From: Anaerolineae bacterium
Lineage (GTDB): Bacteria; Chloroflexota; Anaerolineae; Aggregatilineales; J027
Length of the DNA stretch: 36,296 nt
Assembly (NCBI GenBank): GCA_019913005.1
Contig: JAIOHL010000149.1
Location: 1-36,296, forward strand
Direction of reading: 5' to 3'
Position 1 is the first letter of the stretch. Each line of letters begins with the position of its first letter. The notes beneath the pieces were generated by a model. It made no database searches. It was not told the origin of the DNA and saw only the letters and a program-made list of their open reading frames with translations. Position numbers and translations under genes: made by a program. Below, piece after piece: positions 15,581-23,828 of this stretch.

Positions 15581-17329
15581 ATGACAGCATGGTTGGTTGG
15601 TCTCACCATTGGGCTGCCGTGGCTAGGAGCATTGATCGTCTGGCGAATACCAGACCATTATCCACAACGGCAGCATGGGATCGCTGTGATCGCATCCCTC
15701 CTTACCGCAGCAGTTTCGATAGGGTTGCTGACCGCTCATTCAACCGAGGTGGCGCTGCGTCTGCACATCGGCGGCATATTTGGTGATTTTATTCTGGTGC
15801 CGGACGGTCTGGGTGTCCTGCTGGCGGCTATTGCGGCCATCATTGGCAGTCTGACTGTGATCTTCTCTGTCGCTTATATGGAGCATGAAGCCTGCCTGAA
15901 TCGCTACTATGCGCTGGTGCTGATTTTTATTGGCACGATGGCGGGTTTGGGGCTGGCGGGTAATTTGCTGTTGATGTTCTTCTTCTGGGAAATCACCGCC
16001 CTATGCTCCTATGCTCTTATCGCCTTCGACCATGATAATCCGGCGGCAGTGGCGGGTGGCTTAAAGGCACTGGTCATCACCCAGTTAGGTGGTATTGGCT
16101 TACTGATTGGGGCGCTGACGGCCTATGGACGCTTCGGCACAGATGAAATCGCGGTGTTGCTGGCACGGGCGGAAACCCTGCCCAAGACCGAATTAAACCT
16201 GATCGCGTTTAGTTTCTTAATCGCGGCAATGGCAAAATCTGCCCAAGTGCCTTTTCATAGTTGGCTGCCCGGCGCAATGGAAGCTCCCACCCCCATCAGT
16301 GCCCTGATTCACGCGGCCACGATGGTGAACGCGGGCGTCTATCTGCTGGCACGTTTTTATCCGGCCTTTGAGGATGTGACGGGCTGGACAACTGCCGTCA
16401 TGACGGTGGGGATCGTATCGGCACTCATGGCGGCACTCATGGCGTTGGTTGCGAATGATCTCAAGCGTGTCCTCGCCTATTCCACCATCAGCCAGTTAGG
16501 ATATATGGTTTTTGCGGTGGGGGCCGGTGGAATTTTTGCCAGTCAATTCCATCTATTAAGCCATGCCGTGTTTAAAGCGCTCCTGTTTCTTGGTGCCGGA
16601 GCCGTTATCCACAGCGTGGGGACACGCGATATACGGCAGATGGGAGGGCTGTGGCGCTCCATGCCGCAGGTCACCATCGCCTTTGTCATCGGCGCGATGG
16701 CGCTGGTAGGCATTCCCGGCATGAACGGCTTTTGGAGCAAAGAACTGATCCTAGAACGCGGGTTAGATGAAGCATCGCCCGTTTTTGTGGTTGGGCTACT
16801 GATTGGCGTCGGCCTTACCGCCTTATACACGCTCCGACTGGTCTGGTTGGTCTTTGCGGGCACTCCCCGATTTTCCGCTCAGGTACATGAAGCGCCCTCG
16901 GCCATGCGAATTTCATTGGGCATTTTGGCGGTTGGCTCCCTGACCACTTGGCTGCTGGCCTCGCCTTTAAGCAAGATGTTGGCTGAAACGCTGCCCTATC
17001 ACCATCTCCACTCCGAAACGACCCGTGATGTTATTTCAGATGTCATGGCCGCCCCGATTACGGCGCTGGCGCTTGTTTGTGTGGCGCTTGGCTTCCTGCT
17101 GTGGGGGCTTCACGATCGGCTCGGTTGGCTCATTGCCCGGTTGCAGCTTCTTAGCCAGATCGCCAGTCAAGATTTTGGCTTTGAGGCGCTCAATCGTGCC
17201 GTCATGCGCAGCACCAGTACCCTCGCCGAACGCCTGCGCTCGACCCAGACCGGAGAACTCAACTGGAATATCTGGGGGATTGTAGCGGGGCTGGTGGCGA
17301 TCTTAATTTATGTGGCGGTGGAGGTCTGA
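15581..17329 (+). CDS. Proton-conducting antiporter-like subunit (NuoL/HyfB-like)
   Basis: The protein has 582 residues and about 14 transmembrane helices. The charged residues of the antiporter-like proton channel are present: Glu137 in FFFWEITAL, Lys219 in AAMAKSAQVPFHSWLPGAM, Lys295 in NDLKRVLAYSTISQLGYM, and GFWSKEL further on. HAATMVNAGVYLLAR is the NuoL-type signature. It should translocate protons (or Na+) driven by electron transfer in the hydrophilic arm. It is the first of two antiporter-like subunits in this operon. The ATG follows GAGGTGAGCG, 3 nt after the upstream stop. Confidence 0.92.
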   Translation: MTAWLVGLTIGLPWLGALIVWRIPDHYPQRQHGIAVIASLLTAAVSIGLLTAHSTEVALRLHIGGIFGDFILVPDGLGVLLAAIAAIIGSLTVIFSVAYMEHEACLNRYYALVLIFIGTMAGLGLAGNLLLMFFFWEITALCSYALIAFDHDNPAAVAGGLKALVITQLGGIGLLIGALTAYGRFGTDEIAVLLARAETLPKTELNLIAFSFLIAAMAKSAQVPFHSWLPGAMEAPTPISALIHAATMVNAGVYLLARFYPAFEDVTGWTTAVMTVGIVSALMAALMALVANDLKRVLAYSTISQLGYMVFAVGAGGIFASQFHLLSHAVFKALLFLGAGAVIHSVGTRDIRQMGGLWRSMPQVTIAFVIGAMALVGIPGMNGFWSKELILERGLDEASPVFVVGLLIGVGLTALYTLRLVWLVFAGTPRFSAQVHEAPSAMRISLGILAVGSLTTWLLASPLSKMLAETLPYHHLHSETTRDVISDVMAAPITALALVCVALGFLLWGLHDRLGWLIARLQLLSQIASQDFGFEALNRAVMRSTSTLAERLRSTQTGELNWNIWGIVAGLVAILIYVAVEV

Positions 17330-17330
17330 T

Positions 17331-18794
17331 ATGGAGACGAACTCGGTAGCAACTTTGATTGCCCTGCCACTGGCCCTTTCTCCAGCAGCGTACATAGTTG
17401 AGCGCCTATATCGCAAGATTCATCCGGGTTGGCTGGCGCTGCTGATTTTGGCGCTGGCGTGGGGCGTTTTTGGTATAGCGGCCTATGAATTTGACCGGGA
17501 GGGTACGCTGACCTATCGTGTAGGCATGATGCAGCTACAACTCGACGGACTCAGCCTGTTTGCCTGCGGCGCAATTCTGACACTCGGTACATTGACGGTC
17601 ATCTATTCGTTGGATTATATGGCCGAAGAAGGCGCGGCGGACAAATATTATGCCCTCGTGCTGCTGCTGCTTGGCACCATGATGGGGTTGGTCTGCACCC
17701 GCGATCTGTTTAATCTGTGGGTCTGGTTCGAGGCAATGGCGATTTCAGCCTCGTTCTTGGTGGCGTTTTACCGTGAACAGCCAGCCTCGCTGGAAGCCGG
17801 GGTCAAGTATATTGTACAAAGTGCGCTTGGGTCGGCGTTTATCCTGTTGGGCATTGCCCTCGTGTTGGCCGAAACGGGCACGTTGGATTTGCAGGAAATC
17901 GCCCAATTAAACCAAGATTCGGCAATGTTGTGGGCGGCGGGTGGACTGTTTATCGCCGGATTTGGGGTCAAGATGGCGCTCGTGCCGTTCCATACGTGGC
18001 TGCCGGATGCCCATGCCCAAGCCCCCAGTGGCATCAGTGCCTTGCTGTCCGGGTTGGTCATCGAAGTGGCACTCATCGCCTTGCTCCGCGCCCTAACCTG
18101 TGTCGCATTTTCGTGGGGAACACTCCTGATTGTCTTTGGTGCAGTCAACATGCTGGTCGGGAATTTGCTGGCCCTGCGCCAGACCCAGATAAAACGCCTG
18201 TTGGCCTATTCTAGCCTTAGCCAGATGGGGTATATGGTATTCGGCATTGGCGTCGGCATCTATGCGCAAACATTGGATGGGTTTGAGGGCGGGCTATTCC
18301 ATTTCTTCAACCATGCCCTGATGAAAGGCCTCGCATTTTTGGCGGTTGGCGCTTTTATCTACAGCCTCGAGACTCATCAGCCCTTGCAAATAAGCGATTT
18401 GCGTGGTGCATCCCGGCGCTATCCGTATCTAGCATTAGCGCTCAGTCTAGCCTTATTGGGCCTCGGTGGACTGCCGCCGCTGGCCGGGTTTATGTCAAAA
18501 TGGCAGATTTTTGCAGCGGGTATCGCGGTACATGAGCCATTGATTACCCTGCTGGTCATCTTTGCGGCGCTGAACAGTGTTTTGTCGTTGGCCTACTATG
18601 CGCCCATTATCAATGTGCTCTATTCCCGGCAGGTCCAAGTTGAAATGGAGCAGGGTCGCGCTGTCCCACCCATGATGGGGCTGTCTTTGCTGGTGTTGTC
18701 GGTGGCGATTGTGGTCATCGGTGTGTATCCGGGGCTACTGCATGGTGCGCTTGAACCAGCCGCCCGCGTCCTGTTAACCGCGTTTGGAGGGTGA
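17331..18794 (+). CDS. Proton-conducting antiporter-like subunit (MrpD/NuoN/MbhH-like)
   Basis: The product has 487 residues from ATG 17331 (METNSV), chosen because GGTGGAGGT lies just upstream and only 1 nt follows the previous stop. The frame is open further upstream but would overlap the NuoL-like gene. The Proton_antipo_M domain has the expected residues: Glu134 in WFEAMAISASF, Lys214 in VKMALVPFHTWLPDAHAQAPSG, and Lys288 in QIKRLLAYSSLSQMGYM. The WLPDAHAQAPSGISALLSG stretch is typical of MrpD and MbhH. It forms the second ion-pumping unit of the complex. Confidence 0.92.
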   Translation: METNSVATLIALPLALSPAAYIVERLYRKIHPGWLALLILALAWGVFGIAAYEFDREGTLTYRVGMMQLQLDGLSLFACGAILTLGTLTVIYSLDYMAEEGAADKYYALVLLLLGTMMGLVCTRDLFNLWVWFEAMAISASFLVAFYREQPASLEAGVKYIVQSALGSAFILLGIALVLAETGTLDLQEIAQLNQDSAMLWAAGGLFIAGFGVKMALVPFHTWLPDAHAQAPSGISALLSGLVIEVALIALLRALTCVAFSWGTLLIVFGAVNMLVGNLLALRQTQIKRLLAYSSLSQMGYMVFGIGVGIYAQTLDGFEGGLFHFFNHALMKGLAFLAVGAFIYSLETHQPLQISDLRGASRRYPYLALALSLALLGLGGLPPLAGFMSKWQIFAAGIAVHEPLITLLVIFAALNSVLSLAYYAPIINVLYSRQVQVEMEQGRAVPPMMGLSLLVLSVAIVVIGVYPGLLHGALEPAARVLLTAFGG

Positions 18795-18795
18795 G

Positions 18796-19122
18796 ATGAA
18801 CGATTTGTTGTTGCAGCCGCCGGTTGCTTTTTTGATCTATCTTGGATTGGTCTGGGGCCTATCGGCGCTTGGGGGCTGGCTGGCTCCTGAAAAAGCGTCC
18901 GTCAATAAATCGAGCAGTTATGCCAGCGGTGAAGCACCCGCCACCCGTCCGGCGGTTCCCGGTTATCGGCCTTTTTTCGTGGTGGCCCTGTTTTTTGCCG
19001 TCGTGCATTTAGGGGTATTGGTAGCAGGTACAAGCACGCTGACCCCGATGGCGGGCATTTTTCTGACTGGGGTGATGGTGTCGTTATTGGCGCTGATTTT
19101 AGAGTCGAGGGAGGCAGCTTAA
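18796..19122 (+). CDS. NuoA-like (complex I subunit 3-like) membrane subunit
   Basis: The product has 108 residues from ATG 18796 (MNDLLLQPP), which follows TTGGAGGGTGAG and lies 1 nt past the upstream stop. There are three hydrophobic helices. The loop after the first helix (SSYASGEAPATRPAVPGYRPFF) resembles the NuoA loop (YECGxxPxxxxxxRFxxxFY), but without the conserved Cys. The following helix contains VHLGVLVAG. In complex I this subunit sits where the peripheral arm meets the membrane, and Mbh has an equivalent in the same gene position. Assignment is good from order and loop pattern, less so from sequence alone. Confidence 0.72.
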   Translation: MNDLLLQPPVAFLIYLGLVWGLSALGGWLAPEKASVNKSSSYASGEAPATRPAVPGYRPFFVVALFFAVVHLGVLVAGTSTLTPMAGIFLTGVMVSLLALILESREAA

Positions 19123-19123
19123 G

Positions 19124-19597
19124 ATGACATGGCAGCGGGTGGTGGATGATTTTAGAACATGGGCAAGAGTCAACTCGCCTTGGGTGGTGCATTTTAATAC
19201 GGGTTCGTGCAACGGCTGTGATATTGAAATCTTGGCAACCCTGACCCCGCGTTATGATGCCGAGCGGTTTGGGGTCAAGTTGGAAGGCAGCCCACGCCAC
19301 GCCGATGTGTTGATTTGCACCGGGCCTGTTACACGGCAAGCACGGGATCGCCTGCTGCGCGTGTATGAGCAGATGCCAGAGCCAAAATTTGTGATTGCGG
19401 TGGGGTCATGTGCGATCTCCGGTGGGGTGTTTCAGGGGTGTTACAACGTTATCGGGCATATTGACGAAGTGATCCCGGTAGATGTCTATATTCCCGGTTG
19501 TCCCCCCCGCCCCGAAGCCATCCTCGACGGCGTAGTAAAGCTGTTGGGCCACCTCAAAAACCCGGTGCTTGAAGAAACCATACAGGAGGCAGGTTGA
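19124..19597 (+). CDS. [NiFe] hydrogenase group 4 small subunit (NuoB/MbhJ/EchC-like)
   Basis: The protein has 157 residues. The four ligands of the proximal [4Fe-4S] cluster are Cys29 and Cys32 (TGSCNGCDIE), Cys96 (VGSCAISGG) and Cys126 (PGCPPRPEA). Complex I NuoB has adjacent Cys-Cys, whereas here the pair is CxxC as in energy-converting hydrogenases. There is no signal peptide, so the arm faces the cytoplasm. It passes electrons from the ferredoxin-like subunit to the nickel-iron site. It lies 1 nt after the NuoA-like gene, and its stop overlaps the next ATG by 1 nt. Confidence 0.94.
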   Translation: MTWQRVVDDFRTWARVNSPWVVHFNTGSCNGCDIEILATLTPRYDAERFGVKLEGSPRHADVLICTGPVTRQARDRLLRVYEQMPEPKFVIAVGSCAISGGVFQGCYNVIGHIDEVIPVDVYIPGCPPRPEAILDGVVKLLGHLKNPVLEETIQEAG

Positions 19598-20043
19598 TGG
19601 ATACGCAAGAGGCGTTAAAAAGCGCCGAAACATTGCTGACCGACTATCCCAGCACGCGCCCCGAAGAGAACCGTCTGGATGTGACGCTTGCGCCGGAAAA
19701 TCTGAGCGCAGTGGTCAGCAATCTAGTCGCCGCACGCTGGGGCTATCTGATGGCGATCACAGGATTGGATCAGTTAGCACTGGATCAACTTGAAATTCTC
19801 TATCATTTTGGCGCTGGGGCGGCAGTCCTAACGCTGCGAATCTTACTGCCGCGTACTCCAATTCCAAGCGTGGAAAGCATTTGTCCCATCATCCCCTATG
19901 CCAATGTCTATGAGCGCGAATTGGGCGAAATGTTTGGGGTGGAATTTAGGAACAGCCCTAATACGGATCGGCTGTTCTTGCCAGATGACTGGTGCAGCGA
20001 TGTTTATCCTCTCCGTAAAGACGCCGTATTGAACGAGGAGTGA
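19597..20043 (+). CDS. NuoC-like 30-kDa subunit (MbhK/HycE N-terminal-like)
   Basis: The product has 148 residues from ATG 19597, which overlaps the upstream stop by one base (TGATG) and follows CAGGAGGCAGG. The complex I 30-kDa domain is recognisable from NVYERELGEMFGVEFRNSP and DRLFLPDDW near the C-terminus (typical ExxxxDMFGIxFxGHPxxxRxxLPxDW). It is a structural partner of the large subunit without redox centres. In HycE and some other hydrogenases this domain is fused to the large subunit; here it is separate, as in Mbh. Confidence 0.92.
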   Translation: MDTQEALKSAETLLTDYPSTRPEENRLDVTLAPENLSAVVSNLVAARWGYLMAITGLDQLALDQLEILYHFGAGAAVLTLRILLPRTPIPSVESICPIIPYANVYERELGEMFGVEFRNSPNTDRLFLPDDWCSDVYPLRKDAVLNEE

Positions 20044-20044
20044 A

Positions 20045-21235
20045 ATGAAATTGGATACTACTGTACCACAGCGTTTTGTCGTACCAATTGGGCCACAGCA
20101 TCCCGCCCTCAAGGAACCCGGTCATTTTGAATTTACGGTGGACGGTGAACAAGTGACAGGGGCATCCGTGCGCTTGGGGTATGCCCATCGCGGCATCGAA
20201 AAAGCCACCGAGGGACGCAATTGGGTCCAAAATCTCTACCTCTTGGAGCGTATCTGCGGCATCTGTTCACATGTCCATGCCACCGCCTACTGTCTGGGTG
20301 TGGAGAGATTAGCTGGAGTGACAGCCCCGCCCCGCGCCCAAGCCATTCGCCTGTTGGTGGCTGAATTAGAGCGCATTCACAGCCATTTGCTGTGGTTGGG
20401 TGTGGCGGCCCATGAAGCTGGCTTCGATACCTTGTTCATGTATTCGTGGCGTGACCGCGAAACCGTGATGGATATTTTAGAGGCGCTCACGGGTAATCGG
20501 GTTAATTATTCAGCCAATCTGCTCGGCGGTGTCAAATTTGATCTCACTCCTGAATTGACCGATAAGATTTACAAGGGACTTGAGCTTTTGGAGGAGCGTA
20601 CCCATCAATATGTGGATGTGGTCACGTCGGACGCGACCCTGCTGCAACGCACTCGTGGTGTGGGCGCTACCACTCGTGAGCAGGCGGAGGAGTTGGGTCT
20701 GGTGGGACCAACCGCGCGGGCATCGGGGGTAGAACGTGATATTCGCACCGAAGCGCCTTATGCCGCCTACCCTGATTTTCCGGTGCAGGTCGTGACAGCA
20801 ACCGCTGGTGATTTGGAAGCGCGTTTTGTGGTGCGGCTGCAAGAGTTATTTGAAGCGTATCGCCTCATTCGTGCCGTACTGGAAAAATTACCCCCCGGTG
20901 ACTTGCAGGCCCGAATGCCACGTAAAATCAAGCCTGCCGAGACCGTTAGCCGCGTTGAAGCGCCACGTGGGGAACTGTTTTATTTCATCAAAAGCAATGG
21001 CACCGATCAGCCAGAACGCATCAAAGTGCGAACCCCGACCTTGTGTAATCTAGCGTCGGTCTGTGTGCTGGCGATAGGCAGCCAACTGGCGGATGTGCCA
21101 ATGATCCTAGCGGGGGTTGATCCGTGTTTTTCCTGTAATGATCGCATGGTGACGGTCTATTCCGGCGATACGGCTCATACCCAGTGGACATGGAAACAGT
21201 TGCGACAATATGGCATTGATTACTATCGAAGGTGA
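20045..21235 (+). CDS. [NiFe] hydrogenase group 4 large (catalytic) subunit (NuoD/MbhL/EchE-like)
   Basis: The protein has 396 residues. Both nickel-iron ligand pairs are intact: Cys71/Cys74 in ERICGICSHVH and Cys361/Cys364 in DPCFSCNDR. Complex I NuoD has lost these, so this is a true hydrogenase. After Arg367 follow 29 residues (MVTVYSG...YYRR). HycE is known to be cut after the Arg in the same DPCxxCxDR-M context by HycI, and a HycI homologue ends this operon. GVKFDLT and REQAEELGLVGPTARASGV are further group 4 signatures. It catalyses proton reduction to H2 or the reverse. GAGGAGTGAA precedes the ATG. Confidence 0.96.
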   Translation: MKLDTTVPQRFVVPIGPQHPALKEPGHFEFTVDGEQVTGASVRLGYAHRGIEKATEGRNWVQNLYLLERICGICSHVHATAYCLGVERLAGVTAPPRAQAIRLLVAELERIHSHLLWLGVAAHEAGFDTLFMYSWRDRETVMDILEALTGNRVNYSANLLGGVKFDLTPELTDKIYKGLELLEERTHQYVDVVTSDATLLQRTRGVGATTREQAEELGLVGPTARASGVERDIRTEAPYAAYPDFPVQVVTATAGDLEARFVVRLQELFEAYRLIRAVLEKLPPGDLQARMPRKIKPAETVSRVEAPRGELFYFIKSNGTDQPERIKVRTPTLCNLASVCVLAIGSQLADVPMILAGVDPCFSCNDRMVTVYSGDTAHTQWTWKQLRQYGIDYYRR

Positions 21236-21237
21236 AG

Positions 21238-22161
21238 ATGAACACCATTCAAGATTTGTTCACCCTAATGTTTTTCCCCGGTGGTTTGTTCGTGCTGGCG
21301 CTGGGTATGAGTTATGAGTGGGTAGACCGCAAATTGATGGCACGGGTACAAAATCGTGTCGGCCCACGCTGGTTTCAGCCCTATGCCGATATTGCCAAAC
21401 TCCTTGTCAAAGAGGAGGTGATTCCGGCAGACAGCAACCGCCTGCTATTCATTGGCTTGCCCATCTTGGCACTGGCAGGGGCATTGACCGCCGCACTCTA
21501 TGTGCCGCTGGCGGGGTTCGACCCATTGTACAGCTTTAAGGGCGATTTGATTGTGGCGCTCTATCTGTTAAGCCTGCTTACCGTTTGCACCGGACTGGCG
21601 GGGGCAAATACGACGGATCGCTTTTCATTGGTGGGGGCGACCCGTACTTTGACCCAATTGTTTTCGTATGAAGCGCCCTTCCTGTTGGCGATGCTTGGTC
21701 CGGCGGTGGTGGCACGTAGCTGGCAAATCAACGAGATTATTGCGGACGCTGATGGGCAATGGCTGTTGATTGTCCAGCCCGTTGGTTTTGTGGTGGCTTT
21801 GATTGGGCTGCTGGGCAAGCTGGAAATCGCCCCATTTAATGCGCCGGAAGCCGAAACCGAAATCGTCGCGGGCGCGTTGACCGAATACAGCGGGCGGGGC
21901 TTGGCGCTGTTTCGACTGGGGCGACATGTTGAGCTAATCGTCGGGTTAACGATGGTCGCGGCGTTTTACATGGGCGGGGTCAGTGGACTGCCGTTGTTTG
22001 TCCTAAAAACGCTGCTGCTGCTCCTAATCCTCGTGGGGATTCAATCACTAGTGGCACGGTTACGGATAGATCAGACGGTTGGGTTGTGGTGGCGCTGGGG
22101 CGTCTTGTTGGTGCTGGCCCAATGGCTGGTACTGGTTATCTGGGAAGGAGTACAGGCATGA
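21238..22161 (+). CDS. NuoH/MbhM-like membrane anchor subunit
   Basis: The product has 307 residues and about eight transmembrane helices. ATG 21238 follows GAAGGTGA; GTG 21232 is an in-frame alternative that overlaps the previous stop. Hallmarks are YEWVDRKLMARVQNRVGP with RWFQPYADIAKLLVKE (cytoplasmic loop 1), and EIAPFNAPEAETEIVAG with ALTEYSGRGLALF (the acidic E-channel loop). In complex I and Mbh this subunit carries the charged funnel that links electron transfer to ion movement, and those acidic residues are retained. It overlaps the next gene by 4 nt. Confidence 0.94.
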   Translation: MNTIQDLFTLMFFPGGLFVLALGMSYEWVDRKLMARVQNRVGPRWFQPYADIAKLLVKEEVIPADSNRLLFIGLPILALAGALTAALYVPLAGFDPLYSFKGDLIVALYLLSLLTVCTGLAGANTTDRFSLVGATRTLTQLFSYEAPFLLAMLGPAVVARSWQINEIIADADGQWLLIVQPVGFVVALIGLLGKLEIAPFNAPEAETEIVAGALTEYSGRGLALFRLGRHVELIVGLTMVAAFYMGGVSGLPLFVLKTLLLLLILVGIQSLVARLRIDQTVGLWWRWGVLLVLAQWLVLVIWEGVQA

Positions 22162-22577
22162 AACGTCATACCCTGTTGCAATCCGCCATTCAGTCGCTCT
22201 TTCGGCGGGCAGCCACACAGCGTTATCCAGCCGAACGAACCCCCACCCCGGAACGCTTACGGGGCACGCTTCATTGGAAGCCTGAAGGCTGTACCGGATG
22301 CTGTCTATGTAGCAAAGAATGTCCCGCCAACGCGATTGAGATTATCACAATTGACAAGGCCGCCAAGAAGTTTGTCGCACGCTATCACGCGGACCGCTGC
22401 ATTTATTGTGGGCAGTGTGTGGTGAATTGTCGTTTTGGCTGCCTAACAATGTCGCCGGAGGAATGGGAGAATGCCGCGCTCCACAAACAGGTGTTCACGG
22501 TCTACTATGGAGATGCCCCCGATGTCGAACGAGTCTTGGAAGGATTTGTTGCACCAGAGCCTGCATCCAACTCCTGA
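22158..22577 (+). CDS. Ferredoxin-like 2x[4Fe-4S] subunit (NuoI/MbhN/EchF-like)
   Basis: The product has 139 residues from ATG 22158 (MKRHTLLQS), preceded by GGGAAGGAG. The longer upstream frame overlaps the NuoH-like gene and is not needed. Two complete cluster motifs are present: Cys45, 48, 51, 55 (CTGCCLCSKECP) and Cys81, 84, 87, 91 (CIYCGQCVVNC). This is the entry point for electrons, most likely from soluble reduced ferredoxin, because no formate dehydrogenase, CO dehydrogenase or NADH-oxidising module is encoded nearby. Confidence 0.93.
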   Translation: MKRHTLLQSAIQSLFRRAATQRYPAERTPTPERLRGTLHWKPEGCTGCCLCSKECPANAIEIITIDKAAKKFVARYHADRCIYCGQCVVNCRFGCLTMSPEEWENAALHKQVFTVYYGDAPDVERVLEGFVAPEPASNS

Positions 22578-23040
22578 CCATCCCCTAAAAACCGCGATTG
22601 TAGGGATTGGGAATGGGATGTATCGGGATGACGGAGTGGGCGAACGGATTGCCACACGCCTATCAGCGCGACTGGTAGGATGCGACACCGTTCAGATTAT
22701 CGCCGCCGGAATCGCCCCTGAAAATTGTACCGGGTTGCTACGGCGGTTTGAACCCGATTTGGTCATTCTCATAGATAGTGCGAATTTTGATGCACCACCG
22801 GGCACGGTGCGCTGGATAACCCCTGCCGACATTGAGGGCATCAGTGCCTCCACCCATACTCTGCCGCTGTCCCTGTTGGCAAATTATCTCGAAACGAGCC
22901 TCCATTGCCACATCGGATTACTGGCTATCCAACCCCTTGATGTGTCATGGGGGGAAGGTATTTCGTTGCCTGTGCAGATTGCGGCAGATGCGCTTATTGA
23001 AGAACTGGTGAAGGCTTTGCATCAGGACACCCTCAGTTAG
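22522..23040 (+). CDS. Hydrogenase maturation endopeptidase (HycI family)
   Basis: The product has 172 residues from ATG 22522 (MSNESWKDLL), with GGAG 9 nt upstream. It overlaps the ferredoxin gene by 56 nt; ATG 22507 and 22513 are alternatives. The nickel-sensing residues of the family are visible: Asp36 or Asp37 in GNGMYRDDGVGERI, Asp85 in LVILIDSANFD, and His112 in STHTLPLSLLANYL. It removes the C-terminal extension of the large subunit once nickel is inserted. Its presence supports the hydrogenase being functional. No hyp accessory genes are in the window. Confidence 0.93.
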   Translation: MSNESWKDLLHQSLHPTPDHPLKTAIVGIGNGMYRDDGVGERIATRLSARLVGCDTVQIIAAGIAPENCTGLLRRFEPDLVILIDSANFDAPPGTVRWITPADIEGISASTHTLPLSLLANYLETSLHCHIGLLAIQPLDVSWGEGISLPVQIAADALIEELVKALHQDTLS

Positions 23041-23064
23041 CAGACAGACTGCCAACACCTTTTC

Positions 23065-23085
23065 ACCACTCACCACTCACCACTC
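23065..23085. repeat. Three tandem copies of a 7-bp unit
   Basis: ACCACTC is repeated exactly three times, head to tail, directly downstream of the hydrogenase operon. It is a short microsatellite-like run with no evident function. Confidence 0.6.
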
Positions 23086-23086
23086 G

Positions 23087-23191
23087 GAGGCCATACTCCT
23101 CGATCATAAGCACATTGATTATCTGCTAGATCTGTTCCAAATCGAACTTCATTCTCTTTCTATCCGATCTACAAAACTTGTCTCTAATTGA
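23087..23191 (+). pseudogene. Possible hemerythrin-like gene fragment
   Basis: The frame reads EAILLDHKHIDYLLDLFQIE and continues about 14 codons to TGA at 23189-23191. LxxDHxHIxxLLDLxxxEL is the pattern of the first helix of bacterial hemerythrin-like domains, with His as an iron ligand. The frame has no start codon of its own and lacks the later His/Glu ligands. It is therefore either a relic or a chance resemblance. It overlaps the MarR promoter. Confidence 0.3.
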
Positions 23192-23233
23192 CAAAAATAC
23201 GCGATGTGGTACAATATTAGTACGACTATCGTA
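23188..23233 (+). promoter_or_regulatory. MarR-gene promoter with overlapping palindromic operators
   Basis: A perfect -35 TTGACA (23188-23193) and, 16 nt later, TACAAT (23210-23215) form a strong promoter. Two palindromes cover the -10 and start region: GTACAATATTAGTAC (23209-23223, one mismatched pair) and TACGACTATCGTA (23221-23233, perfect 5-3-5). MarR proteins bind such sites and repress their own operons, so autorepression by the downstream gene is likely. Confidence 0.6.
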
Positions 23234-23288
23234 GTATTTGAGTATCGCATAATTCGTATTTCGTACCTAAGAAAGTGTGAGGTGAAAA

Positions 23289-23747
23289 ATGCCCACCGGA
23301 GAAGAGACATCACCTTCGTCTACCCAAGTAGAAGTGATCAGTGATTTATTGCACCAAATCACTTGGGGTATTCGGTTGGATCAACTTGGCACATGGTCAA
23401 AAGCACTGCGTGGCATGGCGCAACTTGATTTACATATTCTCAAACTCATCGCGGAACGGCCCGATATTATTTTGAAGGAAATATGCAGTGAACTTCATAT
23501 TCCCAATAGTACCCTAACCAGCGCAATCAATCGTTTGGAGGAGCGAGGATTGCTGAACCGAGTGATTAGTCGCCGGGATCGCCGTTCCTACGGGTTAGCA
23601 CTGACGACCAAAGGCTGGGAGATTAAGGCCGAACATGATCGAGTGGATCAAATGATTGCCACTAAGGTGATTAAGGCTTTAGAAGGGGACGAAGAAGTGA
23701 CGACCCTGACCACCCTCCTAAGCAAAATTGTGCAGCATTTTGAGTAA
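23289..23747 (+). CDS. MarR-family transcriptional regulator
   Basis: The protein has 152 residues, the standard MarR size. The winged helix is clear: LKEICSELHIPNSTLTSAIN (about 61-80) is the DNA-reading helix pair, followed by the wing RLEERGLLNRVISRRDRRS and LTTKGWEI. Dimerisation helices flank it. MarR repressors typically bind phenolic or lipophilic compounds and control efflux. Palindromes overlapping its own promoter (23209-23233) suggest autorepression of the gene and the ABC transporter that follows 81 nt later. GAGGTG precedes the ATG. Confidence 0.92.
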   Translation: MPTGEETSPSSTQVEVISDLLHQITWGIRLDQLGTWSKALRGMAQLDLHILKLIAERPDIILKEICSELHIPNSTLTSAINRLEERGLLNRVISRRDRRSYGLALTTKGWEIKAEHDRVDQMIATKVIKALEGDEEVTTLTTLLSKIVQHFE

Positions 23748-23828
23748 AGCAGTTTTCATTTAGAGAAAAAATCCCCACATCGCCGCTATCTCAACTGCCA
23801 CCGGGGGTATCCATATGGAGGTAGTGCA

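Noticed and set aside
20045-21235. Reading the 14.7-23 kb operon as respiratory complex I (nuo)
   Set aside because: Both CxxC nickel-ligand pairs are intact, the small subunit has CxxC instead of CC, NuoE/F/G are absent, and a HycI protease is present.
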